A DNA stretch of 5,690 nucleotides from JAVVUQ01 sp036653075 (lineage in GTDB: Bacteria > Bacillota > Clostridia > Christensenellales > CAG-314): NCBI GenBank assembly GCA_036653075.1, contig JAVVUQ010000093.1, positions 1 through 5,690 of the forward strand, given 5' to 3'. The stretch's first letter is position 1, and each line of letters opens with the position of its first letter. Below, one piece after another: positions 1-5,690 of this stretch. The position numbers and the translations under genes were made by a program. The notes beneath the pieces are model-generated. The model did not search any database, was not told where the DNA came from, and saw only the letters and a list, made by a program, of their open reading frames with translations.

Positions 1-1038
1 GCCACCTGCAATTACCGAACCAATTCCATCATAATTGTTAGTGAAATTAGCTTTGCTTATTATTCCTTCGTTGTATAAATCGTTTAAATAATAAAGCATT
101 TCAGCATATTGTTGTGATGTAAATTGATATACATAATTTCCATTTTTATCTTCAAATGGCACAGCAAAAAACTGCGCTAACCATTTTAAAGAGGTATTTC
201 CGTCCGCTTTAAATTGCGATAATTGTAATCCTGCGCTTATGCCATTATTATTTATATCAGAATAATTCTGCATCGCCCACTTAGCCGCTTGCTTGAATCC
301 TTCTGGCGTAGTTATAAATCCTTGCCATTCAACAGACTTTGAAATTCCGCTTATAGACGTATAATCTATCATTCCTTTATTATTAGCTAAATTGTTTTTA
401 GCGTAATTTTGCCAAGCGTTGAATATATCCTCTCTTACCATCATTCCGCCGTTAGGTTGCATTTTAGTTTGCGGTATATCTTCATATGAATAATAATGAT
501 TAGGTATTCCATAAGTTTTATTGTTTCCATACGCCCACCAATCCATTACGTCCTTAGGTAAATTTTTGCTTAAACTTGGCGCCCATTTCTGCGCCAAAGT
601 ATTAATATCATAGACATATCCTTGCACCGCCAAAGCGCTCAGTTTTGCTGTATTACTCGTTGGTACTGACATAACATCAGGCAAATCTCCACTCGCTATT
701 ATTGTGCTTAACATTTGTCCGTCATCTAATACGGGGTTTGTAAATTTGATTGTGATTCCAGTAGCTTTTTTTATCTGTTCGCTTACTTTGTTTATCGCTG
801 TTGGTATTCCCCACGTAGCGACGTCTATATACCAATCAATTGTTAAATCTGTGCCTTCTTCGATGTAATTCCAACTATTTTCAGCATCTGGAGTTTGCGG
901 AAAATCTGGATATTTTAATATCGCCATTCCATCATTGCCTATTGGCGGCTCTTCATCTTTTTTGCACGATACTAATCCAAATATTAATACTGCCGATAAT
1001 ACTACCACTAATATAATATTTAATATGCGCTTTTTCAT
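1..1038 (-). CDS. Extracellular sugar-binding lipoprotein of a CUT1 ABC transporter (LplA/YtcQ-like), 3' end outside window
   Basis: The frame is open from ATG at 1038 to the window edge, giving 346 codons with no stop, so the C-terminus is missing. LplA-like binding proteins are usually about 500-560 residues, so perhaps 200 are lost. The N-terminus is a lipoprotein signal: MKKR, a hydrophobic stretch (residues 5-23), then the lipobox LVSC with the lipid-carrying Cys25. An acidic, proline-rich linker (KKDEEPP) follows, and the binding domain starts near residue 65. The segment SGDLPDV (116-122) is typical of this solute-binding family, as are the many aromatic residues (WW, YGIPNHYYSY) that commonly line sugar sites. 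The protein should sit on the outer face of the membrane and deliver substrate to the two permeases encoded just upstream. The start is fixed by AGGAGG 7 nt before ATG. The substrate cannot be read from sequence; an oligosaccharide or glycoside is likely from the family. Confidence 0.9.
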   Translation of the reverse strand, partial: MKKRILNIILVVVLSAVLIFGLVSCKKDEEPPIGNDGMAILKYPDFPQTPDAENSWNYIEEGTDLTIDWYIDVATWGIPTAINKVSEQIKKATGITIKFTNPVLDDGQMLSTIIASGDLPDVMSVPTSNTAKLSALAVQGYVYDINTLAQKWAPSLSKNLPKDVMDWWAYGNNKTYGIPNHYYSYEDIPQTKMQPNGGMMVREDIFNAWQNYAKNNLANNKGMIDYTSISGISKSVEWQGFITTPEGFKQAAKWAMQNYSDINNNGISAGLQLSQFKADGNTSLKWLAQFFAVPFEDKNGNYVYQFTSQQYAEMLYYLNDLYNEGIISKANFTNNYDGIGSVIAGG

Positions 1039-1187
1039 TTTTTTTCCTCCTATTTTAAATTGTTTTTTTTCAACGCTATAATTTTTCTTATTCTGAGCAA
1101 TTTATTTTTGTTTTTTATATTTCTTTCGCTTTATTATTTCATTTACTTTATAAAATAAGTAATTATAATTCAATTTTAATTGTATAA
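1039..1187 (-). other. Intergenic gap between LplC-like permease and binding-protein genes
   Basis: This stretch of 149 nt is very AT-rich and holds no gene on either strand. It contains most of the imperfect palindrome described separately and the Shine-Dalgarno site of the downstream gene. I see no convincing promoter: TTGAAT followed 17 nt later by TAAAGT (minus strand, 1174 down to about 1146) is the best pair, and its -10 is poor. The binding-protein gene is most simply explained as the third transporter gene of the same operon. Confidence 0.5.
1046..1051 (-). promoter_or_regulatory. Consensus Shine-Dalgarno site of the binding-protein gene
   Basis: A complete AGGAGG on the minus strand lies 7 nt before the ATG at 1038. 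It is the strongest ribosome site in the window and matches the expectation that binding proteins are made in excess of their permeases. Confidence 0.85.
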
Positions 1188-1190
1188 TTA
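1160..1190 (-). repeat. Imperfect AT-only palindrome overlapping the stop codon of the LplC-like permease gene
   Basis: On the transcript strand TAATTATA (1190-1183, its first three bases being the stop codon) can pair with TATAATTA (1167-1160). Inside, CAATT (1182-1178) faces AATTG (1175-1171), with three unpaired bases on one side. All but one base pair are A-T, and a short U-rich stretch (CTTATTTTAT) follows. It could be a weak attenuator, a processing site or a 3'-end stabiliser between permease and binding-protein messages. It is too weak to call an intrinsic terminator, and chance in such AT-rich DNA is a real alternative. Confidence 0.35.
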
Positions 1191-2342
1191 TCCTTTTAAC
1201 GAGCCTATCATTATGCCTGATTTAAAGTTTTTCTGTACTAACGGGAAAAAGAAAAATACTGGAATAACTGATATTACTATTGCAGCTAATGCGATGGTTT
1301 TTGGCGTGATTCTCTGCATCATATCTGGCGGAAGTCCTTCCGTCATCGTAGATGTTTGAATGGCGTTAAGCAAAAAATACTGTAACGTATGCAAAGATGG
1401 CGTGCCGCTGTTATAAATCATAACGTCAAAAAAGCTGTTCCAATGTCCTATGGCTATCCATAAGGCGACAGTGGCAAGTACTGGTTTGCTTAGCGGCATA
1501 AAAATTTTATAGAATATTCTAAATTCGCCTGCGCCGTCCATTAAAGCAGATTCGTGGAGTTCTTCTGAAATTCCGCTAAAGAAGGTGGATATAATAATCA
1601 TATTATAAACCGAATACAAAGAAGGCACAATATACACCCAAAAAGTATTTAACATTCCCAAAGTTTTTATAATTAAGAAAAATGGTATTAAGCCGCCGCC
1701 AAAAAACATTGTAAACATATTTATCCAATAAAACCATTTTCTACCTTTTAGATTACGTCTGCTCATTGCGTACGCCACCATAGCTGTAAAAAGCAACGAA
1801 GTAACCGTTCCTATTATAGTTCTACCTATTGTAACTGCATAGCCTGTCCATAATTTGGCATTTTCTAATACTATTTTGTAATTTTCAAAGGTAAATTTCC
1901 TGGGTAAAAAATACACTCCACCTATTGCGTAATCGCTTCCAACGTTGAATGAACCCACCAAAACGTATATCATCGGATAAACGCACATACACATAAATAA
2001 CGCCATAAATATATAGTTTAAAACATCAAACGTGTGAATTTTCTTTTTTGGTTTTCTAAAGTAAACGTATTCGTGCGACGCTTCATTTTGCTGATGAACA
2101 AGTAATATCATAAATATTAACGCCGCTATCGCTAAAACGGACAAAATTATGAAAATTATGGATAATATTTCAAAAACTTTCGTTAATTCTGCTGTTCCTT
2201 GGTCAATTTTAATTTTAGATAAATATGTGAAGATTATTGCAAATATTACTATTGTAATAGTAAAATATGTTGTAATTTTCTTTAAAATTTTAGCCTTTTT
2301 AGGGTTCATTATATCGATTAAAAAATATCTACTATTAAGCAT
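1188..2342 (-). CDS. CUT1 ABC sugar transporter permease, LplC/YtcP-like (COG0395 type), with N-terminal two-helix extension
   Basis: This 384-residue membrane protein is one of the two channel subunits. Residues from about 98 to the end form a normal LplC-like permease: a first helix (about 107-129), the family phrase YPMIYVLVGSFN (122-133), further helices at about 168-192, 205-226, 236-255, 286-302 and 347-367, and the C-terminal form KSGIMIGSLKG. The cytoplasmic EAA loop that docks with the ATPase is ESALMDGAGEFRIFYKIFMP (264-283), with ESA in place of EAA and the key Gly270 kept. Homologues are usually 280-310 residues. The extra 98 residues carry two hydrophobic segments (about 24-42 and 57-82) and a basic linker (RKPKKK, 96-101). 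The ATG at 2342 is preferred to Met12 (2309) because AAAGGGG precedes it by 8 nt and it overlaps the upstream stop as TAATG, whereas Met12 has no ribosome site. Even starting at Met12, both extra helices remain. Confidence 0.93.
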   Translation of the reverse strand: MLNSRYFLIDIMNPKKAKILKKITTYFTITIVIFAIIFTYLSKIKIDQGTAELTKVFEILSIIFIILSVLAIAALIFMILLVHQQNEASHEYVYFRKPKKKIHTFDVLNYIFMALFMCMCVYPMIYVLVGSFNVGSDYAIGGVYFLPRKFTFENYKIVLENAKLWTGYAVTIGRTIIGTVTSLLFTAMVAYAMSRRNLKGRKWFYWINMFTMFFGGGLIPFFLIIKTLGMLNTFWVYIVPSLYSVYNMIIISTFFSGISEELHESALMDGAGEFRIFYKIFMPLSKPVLATVALWIAIGHWNSFFDVMIYNSGTPSLHTLQYFLLNAIQTSTMTEGLPPDMMQRITPKTIALAAIVISVIPVFFFFPLVQKNFKSGIMIGSLKG

Positions 2343-3295
2343 TAGAATATCCCCTTTCCGTTAATTTTCTTACATATTGCATTGCCTGACAAAAGCAACA
2401 CCAAAGAAACAACCGATTTAAATAGTCCTATCGCCGTAGTATACGAATACCGCATACCTTCTTTTATTCCAAATTGATAAATAAATGTGTCTAAAACTTG
2501 ACTTTTTGATATATTATTTACATTTTGAAATACATAAATATGGTCAAATCCATTATTTAACAATCCGCTTACCGATAAAATAAAAAACAACGTTATTGTA
2601 GGCGCAATGGTTGGTATGGTAATTTTAGTTATCTTATGCCAACGATTTGCTCCGTCTATCTTAGCCGCTTCAAATTGCTCGTTCGGGATACCTGCTATTG
2701 CAGCTACATAAATTACAGAACCCCACCCTAACCCTTTAATAATAGAGGTTATTATAATAAGTCCCCAAAAATACTGTGGATCGCCTAAAATATCCACCTT
2801 ATCTTTGATTATTCCTAAATCGTGTAGCACCGTGTTCACTATTCCTGTATCGTAATCTAATATGCTTATAAAAATTCCACCAAATATTACCCAAGATATA
2901 AAATGTGGAAAAAATGTTATTGACTGTACAGCTTTTTTGAATTTATCTCCAAGCAACTCACTCATTAATATCGCAAATATTATCGGCGCTGGAAAATTGA
3001 TAAGTAATTGTAGTATATTAAGCCCTAAAGTATTTATCATTATGCTTTTAAAATCTGGATCGCTAATAAAATCTTTAAAATTATCTAATCCATTCCATTC
3101 TGCGTTTCTAATCGCTGCCGTAATATCCATATATCCATCGCCATTTTTAAATGCTAAAATCAATCCATACATCGGCGCATACGCAAATACAGCCAAAAAA
3201 GCAACTCCAAACATAGCCATTATCAATAACGTCCAATCATTAGAATTCCATTTCTTCCTTTTTTTAACCCCTAACGCTTCATTTCCTTTTAACAT
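2342..3295 (-). CDS. CUT1 ABC sugar transporter permease, LplB-like (COG4209 type)
   Basis: This 317-residue protein is the first channel subunit of the transporter and pairs with the LplC-like permease encoded directly after it. A basic N-terminal tail (KKRKKW, 11-16) leads into six predicted helices at about 21-43, 84-112, 124-145, 176-201, 227-245 and 283-304. Family marks are FAYAPMYGLILAFK (37-50), SITFFPHFISWVIFGG (125-140), the canonical EAA loop EAAKIDGANRWHKITKITIP (209-228) with Glu209, Ala210, Ala211 and Gly215, and an LplB-type end LFKSVVSLVLLLSGNAICKK. Length is normal and no break is seen. The start has AGGTG 5 nt upstream (3301-3305). The stop overlaps the next ATG by one base. 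LplB/LplC pairs import oligosaccharides or glycosides in Bacillota; the exact substrate is not evident. The family call is firm, the substrate unknown. Confidence 0.95.
   Translation of the reverse strand: MLKGNEALGVKKRKKWNSNDWTLLIMAMFGVAFLAVFAYAPMYGLILAFKNGDGYMDITAAIRNAEWNGLDNFKDFISDPDFKSIMINTLGLNILQLLINFPAPIIFAILMSELLGDKFKKAVQSITFFPHFISWVIFGGIFISILDYDTGIVNTVLHDLGIIKDKVDILGDPQYFWGLIIITSIIKGLGWGSVIYVAAIAGIPNEQFEAAKIDGANRWHKITKITIPTIAPTITLFFILSVSGLLNNGFDHIYVFQNVNNISKSQVLDTFIYQFGIKEGMRYSYTTAIGLFKSVVSLVLLLSGNAICKKINGKGIF
2351..2357 (-). promoter_or_regulatory. Ribosome binding site of the LplC-like permease, inside the end of the LplB-like gene
   Basis: AAAGGGG on the minus strand lies 8 nt before the ATG at 2342. 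It can pair with the 16S tail over seven positions if one G-U wobble is allowed. It lies within the last codons of the upstream permease, and stop and start overlap as TAATG. This points to translational coupling, giving matched amounts of the two channel subunits, and decides the upstream start for the long form of the protein. Confidence 0.7.
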
Positions 3296-3354
3296 ATCTT
3301 CACCTATAGATTATTATATTGTTAACGCAACCACATCGCCAACATAGCTTTATT

Positions 3355-3434
3355 TTACTCTATATTTTTATCATTTTTCTCTATATTACTCTATTTTTCA
3401 ATCGTTTTTCTCTTTCATTTTATCATTTTTCTTT
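3355..3434 (-). repeat. Degenerate direct repeats in the transporter leader
   Basis: Two adjacent 31-bp units, 3355-3385 and 3386-3416, agree at 25 of 31 positions by my alignment. Both begin TTACTCTAT and end in a core ATC(A/G)TTTTTCTCT (3370-3382 and 3401-3413). A third copy of the core, ATCATTTTTCTTT, lies at 3422-3434. On the transcript the core reads as purine-rich AGAGAAAAATGAT. Core spacings are 31 and 21 bp, near three and two helical turns. The copies lie downstream of the candidate promoter, in the probable leader. They could be stacked protein sites, an RNA element, or simple low-complexity duplication. Confidence 0.55.
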
Positions 3435-3472
3435 GTAATTTATATTAAATTTTATATCCTAATCTTATTTAT

Positions 3473-3501
3473 ATTGTATCAATATAAATATCCCTATTCA
3501 A
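3473..3501 (-). promoter_or_regulatory. Candidate sigma-A-type promoter for the transporter operon
   Basis: On the minus strand TTGAAT (3501-3496) and TACAAT (3478-3473) are separated by exactly 17 nt. They match the housekeeping -35 and -10 boxes at 4 and 5 of 6 positions. Transcription would begin near 3466 and give a leader of about 170 nt before the LplB-like gene. AT-rich DNA produces many chance -10 boxes, but this pair is the best in the region and lies where a transporter promoter is needed. Confidence 0.5.
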
Positions 3502-3583
3502 TGTTTTGATTATTTAATGTTTTTATATGGTATTAAACCATTAAAAGCTTTTGCCTTTTATTTAAATTTTGCATTATAGTCAA

Positions 3584-4618
3584 TTATAATATTTTTTTTA
3601 AATCAGCAACCGAATCTCGTTCAATTAAATTGGCTTTCATTCTTATTTCTTCATAATCATTTTCACTATTAGTATTAATACGTTTTATTAGCAATTTGCA
3701 TACTGTATCAGCCATTTCCTTAATCGGTTGACGTACGGTAGTCAGCGGAGTTTCCAATAAAGCAGAATAAAATATATCATCAAATCCAATTAGCGAAATA
3801 TCTTCTGGGATTTTCAATCCTTTTTCTTTCGCAACTTTCATTACGCCATACGCTTGTAAATCGTTAAATGCAAATATAGCTGTTATATTTTTCTCTAATA
3901 GTTTTTTTGCGCCTTTTATTCCAGATTCTAAATCATACTTGCCATTAATTATATAATCTTCGTTATATTCAATATTAAAATCGGTTAACGCGCGAGTGTA
4001 ACCTTTAAGTCTATTTCGGCTGCTGTTTAAATTCAGCGGACCTGTAATACAACCAATATTACGATGTCCCTTGCTAATTAAATATTTAGTAACCACATAA
4101 CCGCCCGCTGTGTTGTCTATCATAACTTTATCTGCGTCGCCATTAAAATATCTGTCTAATAATATTATTGGAACACCAGTATTTTCCATAACCGTTTCTA
4201 ATTCTTTATAGTTTTCTTCTTGTAATGATTCTGATGAAAATGTTATAATTAATCCATCTACGTTGCGAGAAGAAAGTAATTTTATATATTTTAAATCGTT
4301 TATTTTTTGTTCTCCACTATTGCAAAGAAATATATCATAACCGCACTTACTTAATTCCGTTTGAATATAACTTACTGTTTCAGCAAAAAAAGCGTTAGCT
4401 ATATCTGGAATAATTATACCGATTGTTTTTGTTTCATTGGTGACAAGCGTACGCGCTGCGTGATTTGGTTGATAATCTAAAACTCTAACCGCTTTTTGTA
4501 CACGTTCGCAAGTAGACACAGGCAAACTATTATTTTTTCCGTTTAATACCAAAGACACTGTCGTCATTGATACATTTGCCGCCAATGCCACATCTTTAAT
4601 CGTTATGCGTTTTTTCAT
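3584..4618 (-). CDS. LacI-family sugar-responsive transcriptional regulator
   Basis: This 344-residue protein has the usual LacI-family length and order. Residues 5-26 form the helix-turn-helix (TIKDVALAANVSMTTVSLVLNG region). The hinge helix around 51-58 (PNHAARTL) keeps the leucine that family members insert into the operator minor groove. A periplasmic-binding-protein-like sugar domain fills about 65-340. Family landmarks include TIGIIIPDIANAFFAE (65-80), LLDRYF (153-158), ITGPLNLNSSRNRLKGY (191-207), FNDLQAYG (251-258), GFDDI (278-282), TVRQP (294-298) and a late ERDS (333-336). The ATG has AGGAG 6 nt upstream (4625-4629). It lies 66 nt after the ribokinase gene and upstream of the transporter genes, so it most likely controls this locus in response to its sugar. 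The sugar domain resembles ribose or purine repressor types in layout, but the ligand is not proven. No truncation is seen. Confidence 0.95.
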   Translation of the reverse strand: MKKRITIKDVALAANVSMTTVSLVLNGKNNSLPVSTCERVQKAVRVLDYQPNHAARTLVTNETKTIGIIIPDIANAFFAETVSYIQTELSKCGYDIFLCNSGEQKINDLKYIKLLSSRNVDGLIITFSSESLQEENYKELETVMENTGVPIILLDRYFNGDADKVMIDNTAGGYVVTKYLISKGHRNIGCITGPLNLNSSRNRLKGYTRALTDFNIEYNEDYIINGKYDLESGIKGAKKLLEKNITAIFAFNDLQAYGVMKVAKEKGLKIPEDISLIGFDDIFYSALLETPLTTVRQPIKEMADTVCKLLIKRINTNSENDYEEIRMKANLIERDSVADLKKIL

Positions 4619-4684
4619 AATCCGCTCCTATCCTTCTCACAATTTATATAATTTTATTAAAAAATACTTATTATATTGCGTGTA

Positions 4685-5578
4685 TTATTGAATTTCATAT
4701 ATATACGGAATCGATTGTTGCGCTCCTTTTCTTGAAACTGTTAACGCTGCCGCTTTGGACGCAATATTTAACGCTTCTTGAGCATCTTTTCCTATCGCCA
4801 TCATTGCAGCAAATGTTCCAATAAAAGTATCGCCTGCCGCTGTGGTATCTACAACTTTTGCAGGATAACACATAATTGATTTAAAGCTACCATCGTCATA
4901 CATCGACCCCTTTTTTCCCATTGTAACTATAACCTTCTTTACACCTTTTTCTCTAAGTATAAACGACGCTTTTTTAAAGGATATTTCATCAATTGGATAT
5001 ATACCCGTAAGCGCTTCGCATTCTTTCTGATTTGGAATTATATACTCTAACCCCTTAAATGCGTTTTCACTGATTTCTTTATACGGCGCTGGATTAAATA
5101 TCGTTACCATTCCTTTTGCTTTGCCCATTTCAAGCGCATATTCGGTTATTTCTGTCAAAATCTCCATTTGCGTCAACAAATAATCGCCCTCTTGCGCGCG
5201 CTCTAACGCTTTATCTACGTCAGCTTTTGTTAATGTGTAATTCGCTCCGCTATCAATAATAATTCTATTGTCATTCTCCGTTACGATAATCATCGCTATT
5301 CCGCTTGAGATTTCCTCTACACTTTGTACAAAATCAACGTTAACTCCATATTTTTTTAATGATTCAATTAATTCTTGCGAAAACGCTAACTTGCCAACAT
5401 TACCTACCATATGGACTCTACCGCCCATCTTAGCTACCGCCACCGCTTGATTTGCTCCTTTTCCTCCTGCATTAGTCATAAATTCGTTTCCGCTTATGGT
5501 TTCGCCCTCTTCTACCATTCTTGCAGTTCGAATAACTAAATCCATATTAATGCTTCCTATAACATATACCGTTTTCAT
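4685..5578 (-). CDS. rbsK: Ribokinase (PfkB-family carbohydrate kinase)
   Basis: Ribokinase uses ATP to phosphorylate D-ribose at O5 in the cytoplasm, feeding the pentose phosphate pathway. The 297 residues cover the whole family fold (E. coli RbsK has 309). The start GSINMD supplies Asn11 and Asp13, matching the ribose contacts of the E. coli enzyme. GGKGAN (38-43) is the first PfkB signature, Glu139 lies in the TQME sugar-site segment, FNPAP is at 161-165, and the NxxE magnesium motif is Asn183/Glu186. DTTAAGDTF (244-252) is the second signature, with catalytic base Asp250. RKGAQQS (283-289) matches the potassium-site loop. A small departure is VGKLAFS (61-67), where the family more often has VGxDxFG. 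GAGG-type ribosome site GAGG lies 6 nt before ATG. Ribose is the best substrate, but related kinases act on deoxyribose or other pentoses, so the specificity is inferred. It is probably the first gene of the locus, ahead of the regulator. Confidence 0.92.
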   Translation of the reverse strand: MKTVYVIGSINMDLVIRTARMVEEGETISGNEFMTNAGGKGANQAVAVAKMGGRVHMVGNVGKLAFSQELIESLKKYGVNVDFVQSVEEISSGIAMIIVTENDNRIIIDSGANYTLTKADVDKALERAQEGDYLLTQMEILTEITEYALEMGKAKGMVTIFNPAPYKEISENAFKGLEYIIPNQKECEALTGIYPIDEISFKKASFILREKGVKKVIVTMGKKGSMYDDGSFKSIMCYPAKVVDTTAAGDTFIGTFAAMMAIGKDAQEALNIASKAAALTVSRKGAQQSIPYIYEIQ

Positions 5579-5634
5579 ACCTTTCCTCTATATTTTTAAT
5601 TATTAAAATTAATTATATTTATTCGCATTGACAT

Positions 5635-5662
5635 TTTATATCAACATCTATTATTGATTCAA
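5635..5662 (-). promoter_or_regulatory. Candidate sigma-A-type promoter for ribokinase
   Basis: On the minus strand TTGAAT (5662-5657) and TATAAA (5640-5635) are 16 nt apart, close to housekeeping consensus. Transcription would start near 5628 and give a leader of about 50 nt before the ribokinase ATG. The -35 is the same hexamer as in the candidate transporter promoter. Flanking DNA (5579-5690) holds no gene. Confidence 0.45.
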
Positions 5663-5690
5663 AACTTATAATTTTTCAATTCTAAACCTT

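Larger units (their letters stand above)
3296..3583 (-). other. Regulatory intergenic region between regulator and transporter operon
   Basis: This 288-nt, very AT-rich stretch contains no credible gene. In transcription order it holds TTGACT directly after the regulator stop codon (no good -10 follows), a small palindrome AAAAGCTTTT (3543-3552), a short inverted repeat ATGGT-5 nt-ACCAT (3527-3541), the candidate promoter (3473-3501), three direct-repeat copies (3355-3434), a less AT-rich patch (about 3321-3347) and the ribosome site AGGTG (3301-3305). No strong terminator follows the regulator gene, so read-through into the transporter genes is possible. I recognise no riboswitch or T-box here. 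Confidence 0.6.

Noticed and set aside
2149..2364. A 71-codon open frame on the plus strand across the start of the LplC-like permease gene
   Set aside because: It runs antisense to a well-supported membrane protein gene, has no family features, and its hydrophobicity mirrors the gene beneath it.
3322..3345. A 7-codon upstream reading frame (MLAMWLR) in the transporter leader as an attenuator peptide
   Set aside because: It has no clear ribosome site and no run of regulatory codons, and the leader holds several other chance short frames.
2862..3347. A 161-codon open frame on the plus strand across the LplB-like permease gene
   Set aside because: It is antisense to a gene with strong family motifs along its whole length, with no recognisable domain of its own.
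3527..3559. Small inverted repeats after the regulator gene (ATGGT/ACCAT, AAAAGCTTTT, AAAAG/CTTTT) as a terminator or operator
   Set aside because: Stems are only 5-6 bp and mostly A-T, and no U-run follows. The palindrome centre is GC rather than the CG typical of LacI-family operators. Chance is likely in this composition.
4619..4684. A lac-operator-like AATTGTGAG string and a TATAAT/ATTATA inverted repeat between ribokinase and regulator genes
   Set aside because: The operator likeness is a half-site only and the inverted repeat has a 17-nt loop of AT sequence. The gap is better read as a plain intergenic spacer with a ribosome site.
5268..5450. A 60-codon open frame on the plus strand within the ribokinase gene
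   Set aside because: It is antisense to conserved ribokinase sequence and shows no motif.
5628..5654. Plus-strand TTGACA and TATTAT as a divergent promoter towards the window edge
   Set aside because: The spacer is only 15 nt and no downstream gene is visible in the 36 nt left. It overlaps the better-placed ribokinase promoter, so the match may be accidental.
1..5690. CRISPR array, tRNA or rRNA genes, insertion sequence or phage genes
   Set aside because: No regularly spaced palindromic repeats, cloverleaf-like segments, transposase motifs or terminal inverted repeats were seen. The window is fully explained by a metabolic locus.

Overview
This window is AT-rich DNA that looks like it comes from a low-GC Bacillota, probably a Clostridia member. 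The reasons are the base composition, purine-rich Shine-Dalgarno sites, UAA as the stop codon of all four complete genes, a lipoprotein-type solute-binding protein, and LplB/LplC-type permeases. The genus cannot be named from the sequence alone. All five genes lie on the minus strand, so transcription runs from high to low coordinates.

In transcription order the layout is as follows. A candidate promoter (5635-5662) precedes a ribokinase (rbsK, 5578-4685). A 66-nt gap leads to a LacI-family regulator (4618-3584). A 288-nt intergenic region follows, with a good candidate promoter (3473-3501), a leader of roughly 170 nt, and degenerate 31-bp direct repeats (3355-3434). Next come two ABC permeases of the CUT1/oligosaccharide class, LplB-like (3295-2342) and LplC-like (2342-1188), overlapping by one base in TAATG. 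A 149-nt gap then leads to the 5' part of a lipoprotein sugar-binding protein (1038 to beyond position 1), which starts behind a full AGGAGG site and runs off the window.

Together this is a carbohydrate uptake and utilisation locus. The binding lipoprotein captures a sugar or glycoside outside the membrane, the two permeases form the channel, and the LacI-type protein probably represses the locus until a sugar ligand appears. The PfkB-family kinase probably phosphorylates a released pentose, ribose being the best guess. No ATP-binding subunit is present, which is usual for CUT1 systems that share an MsmX/MsmK-type ATPase encoded elsewhere. No glycosidase is visible, so the imported substrate is open.

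I found no clearly new system. The points most worth a second look are an N-terminal extension of about 98 residues with two extra membrane segments on the LplC-like permease, the repeats in the permease leader spaced by about three and two helical turns, and the pairing of a ribokinase with an oligosaccharide-type rather than RbsABC-type transporter.
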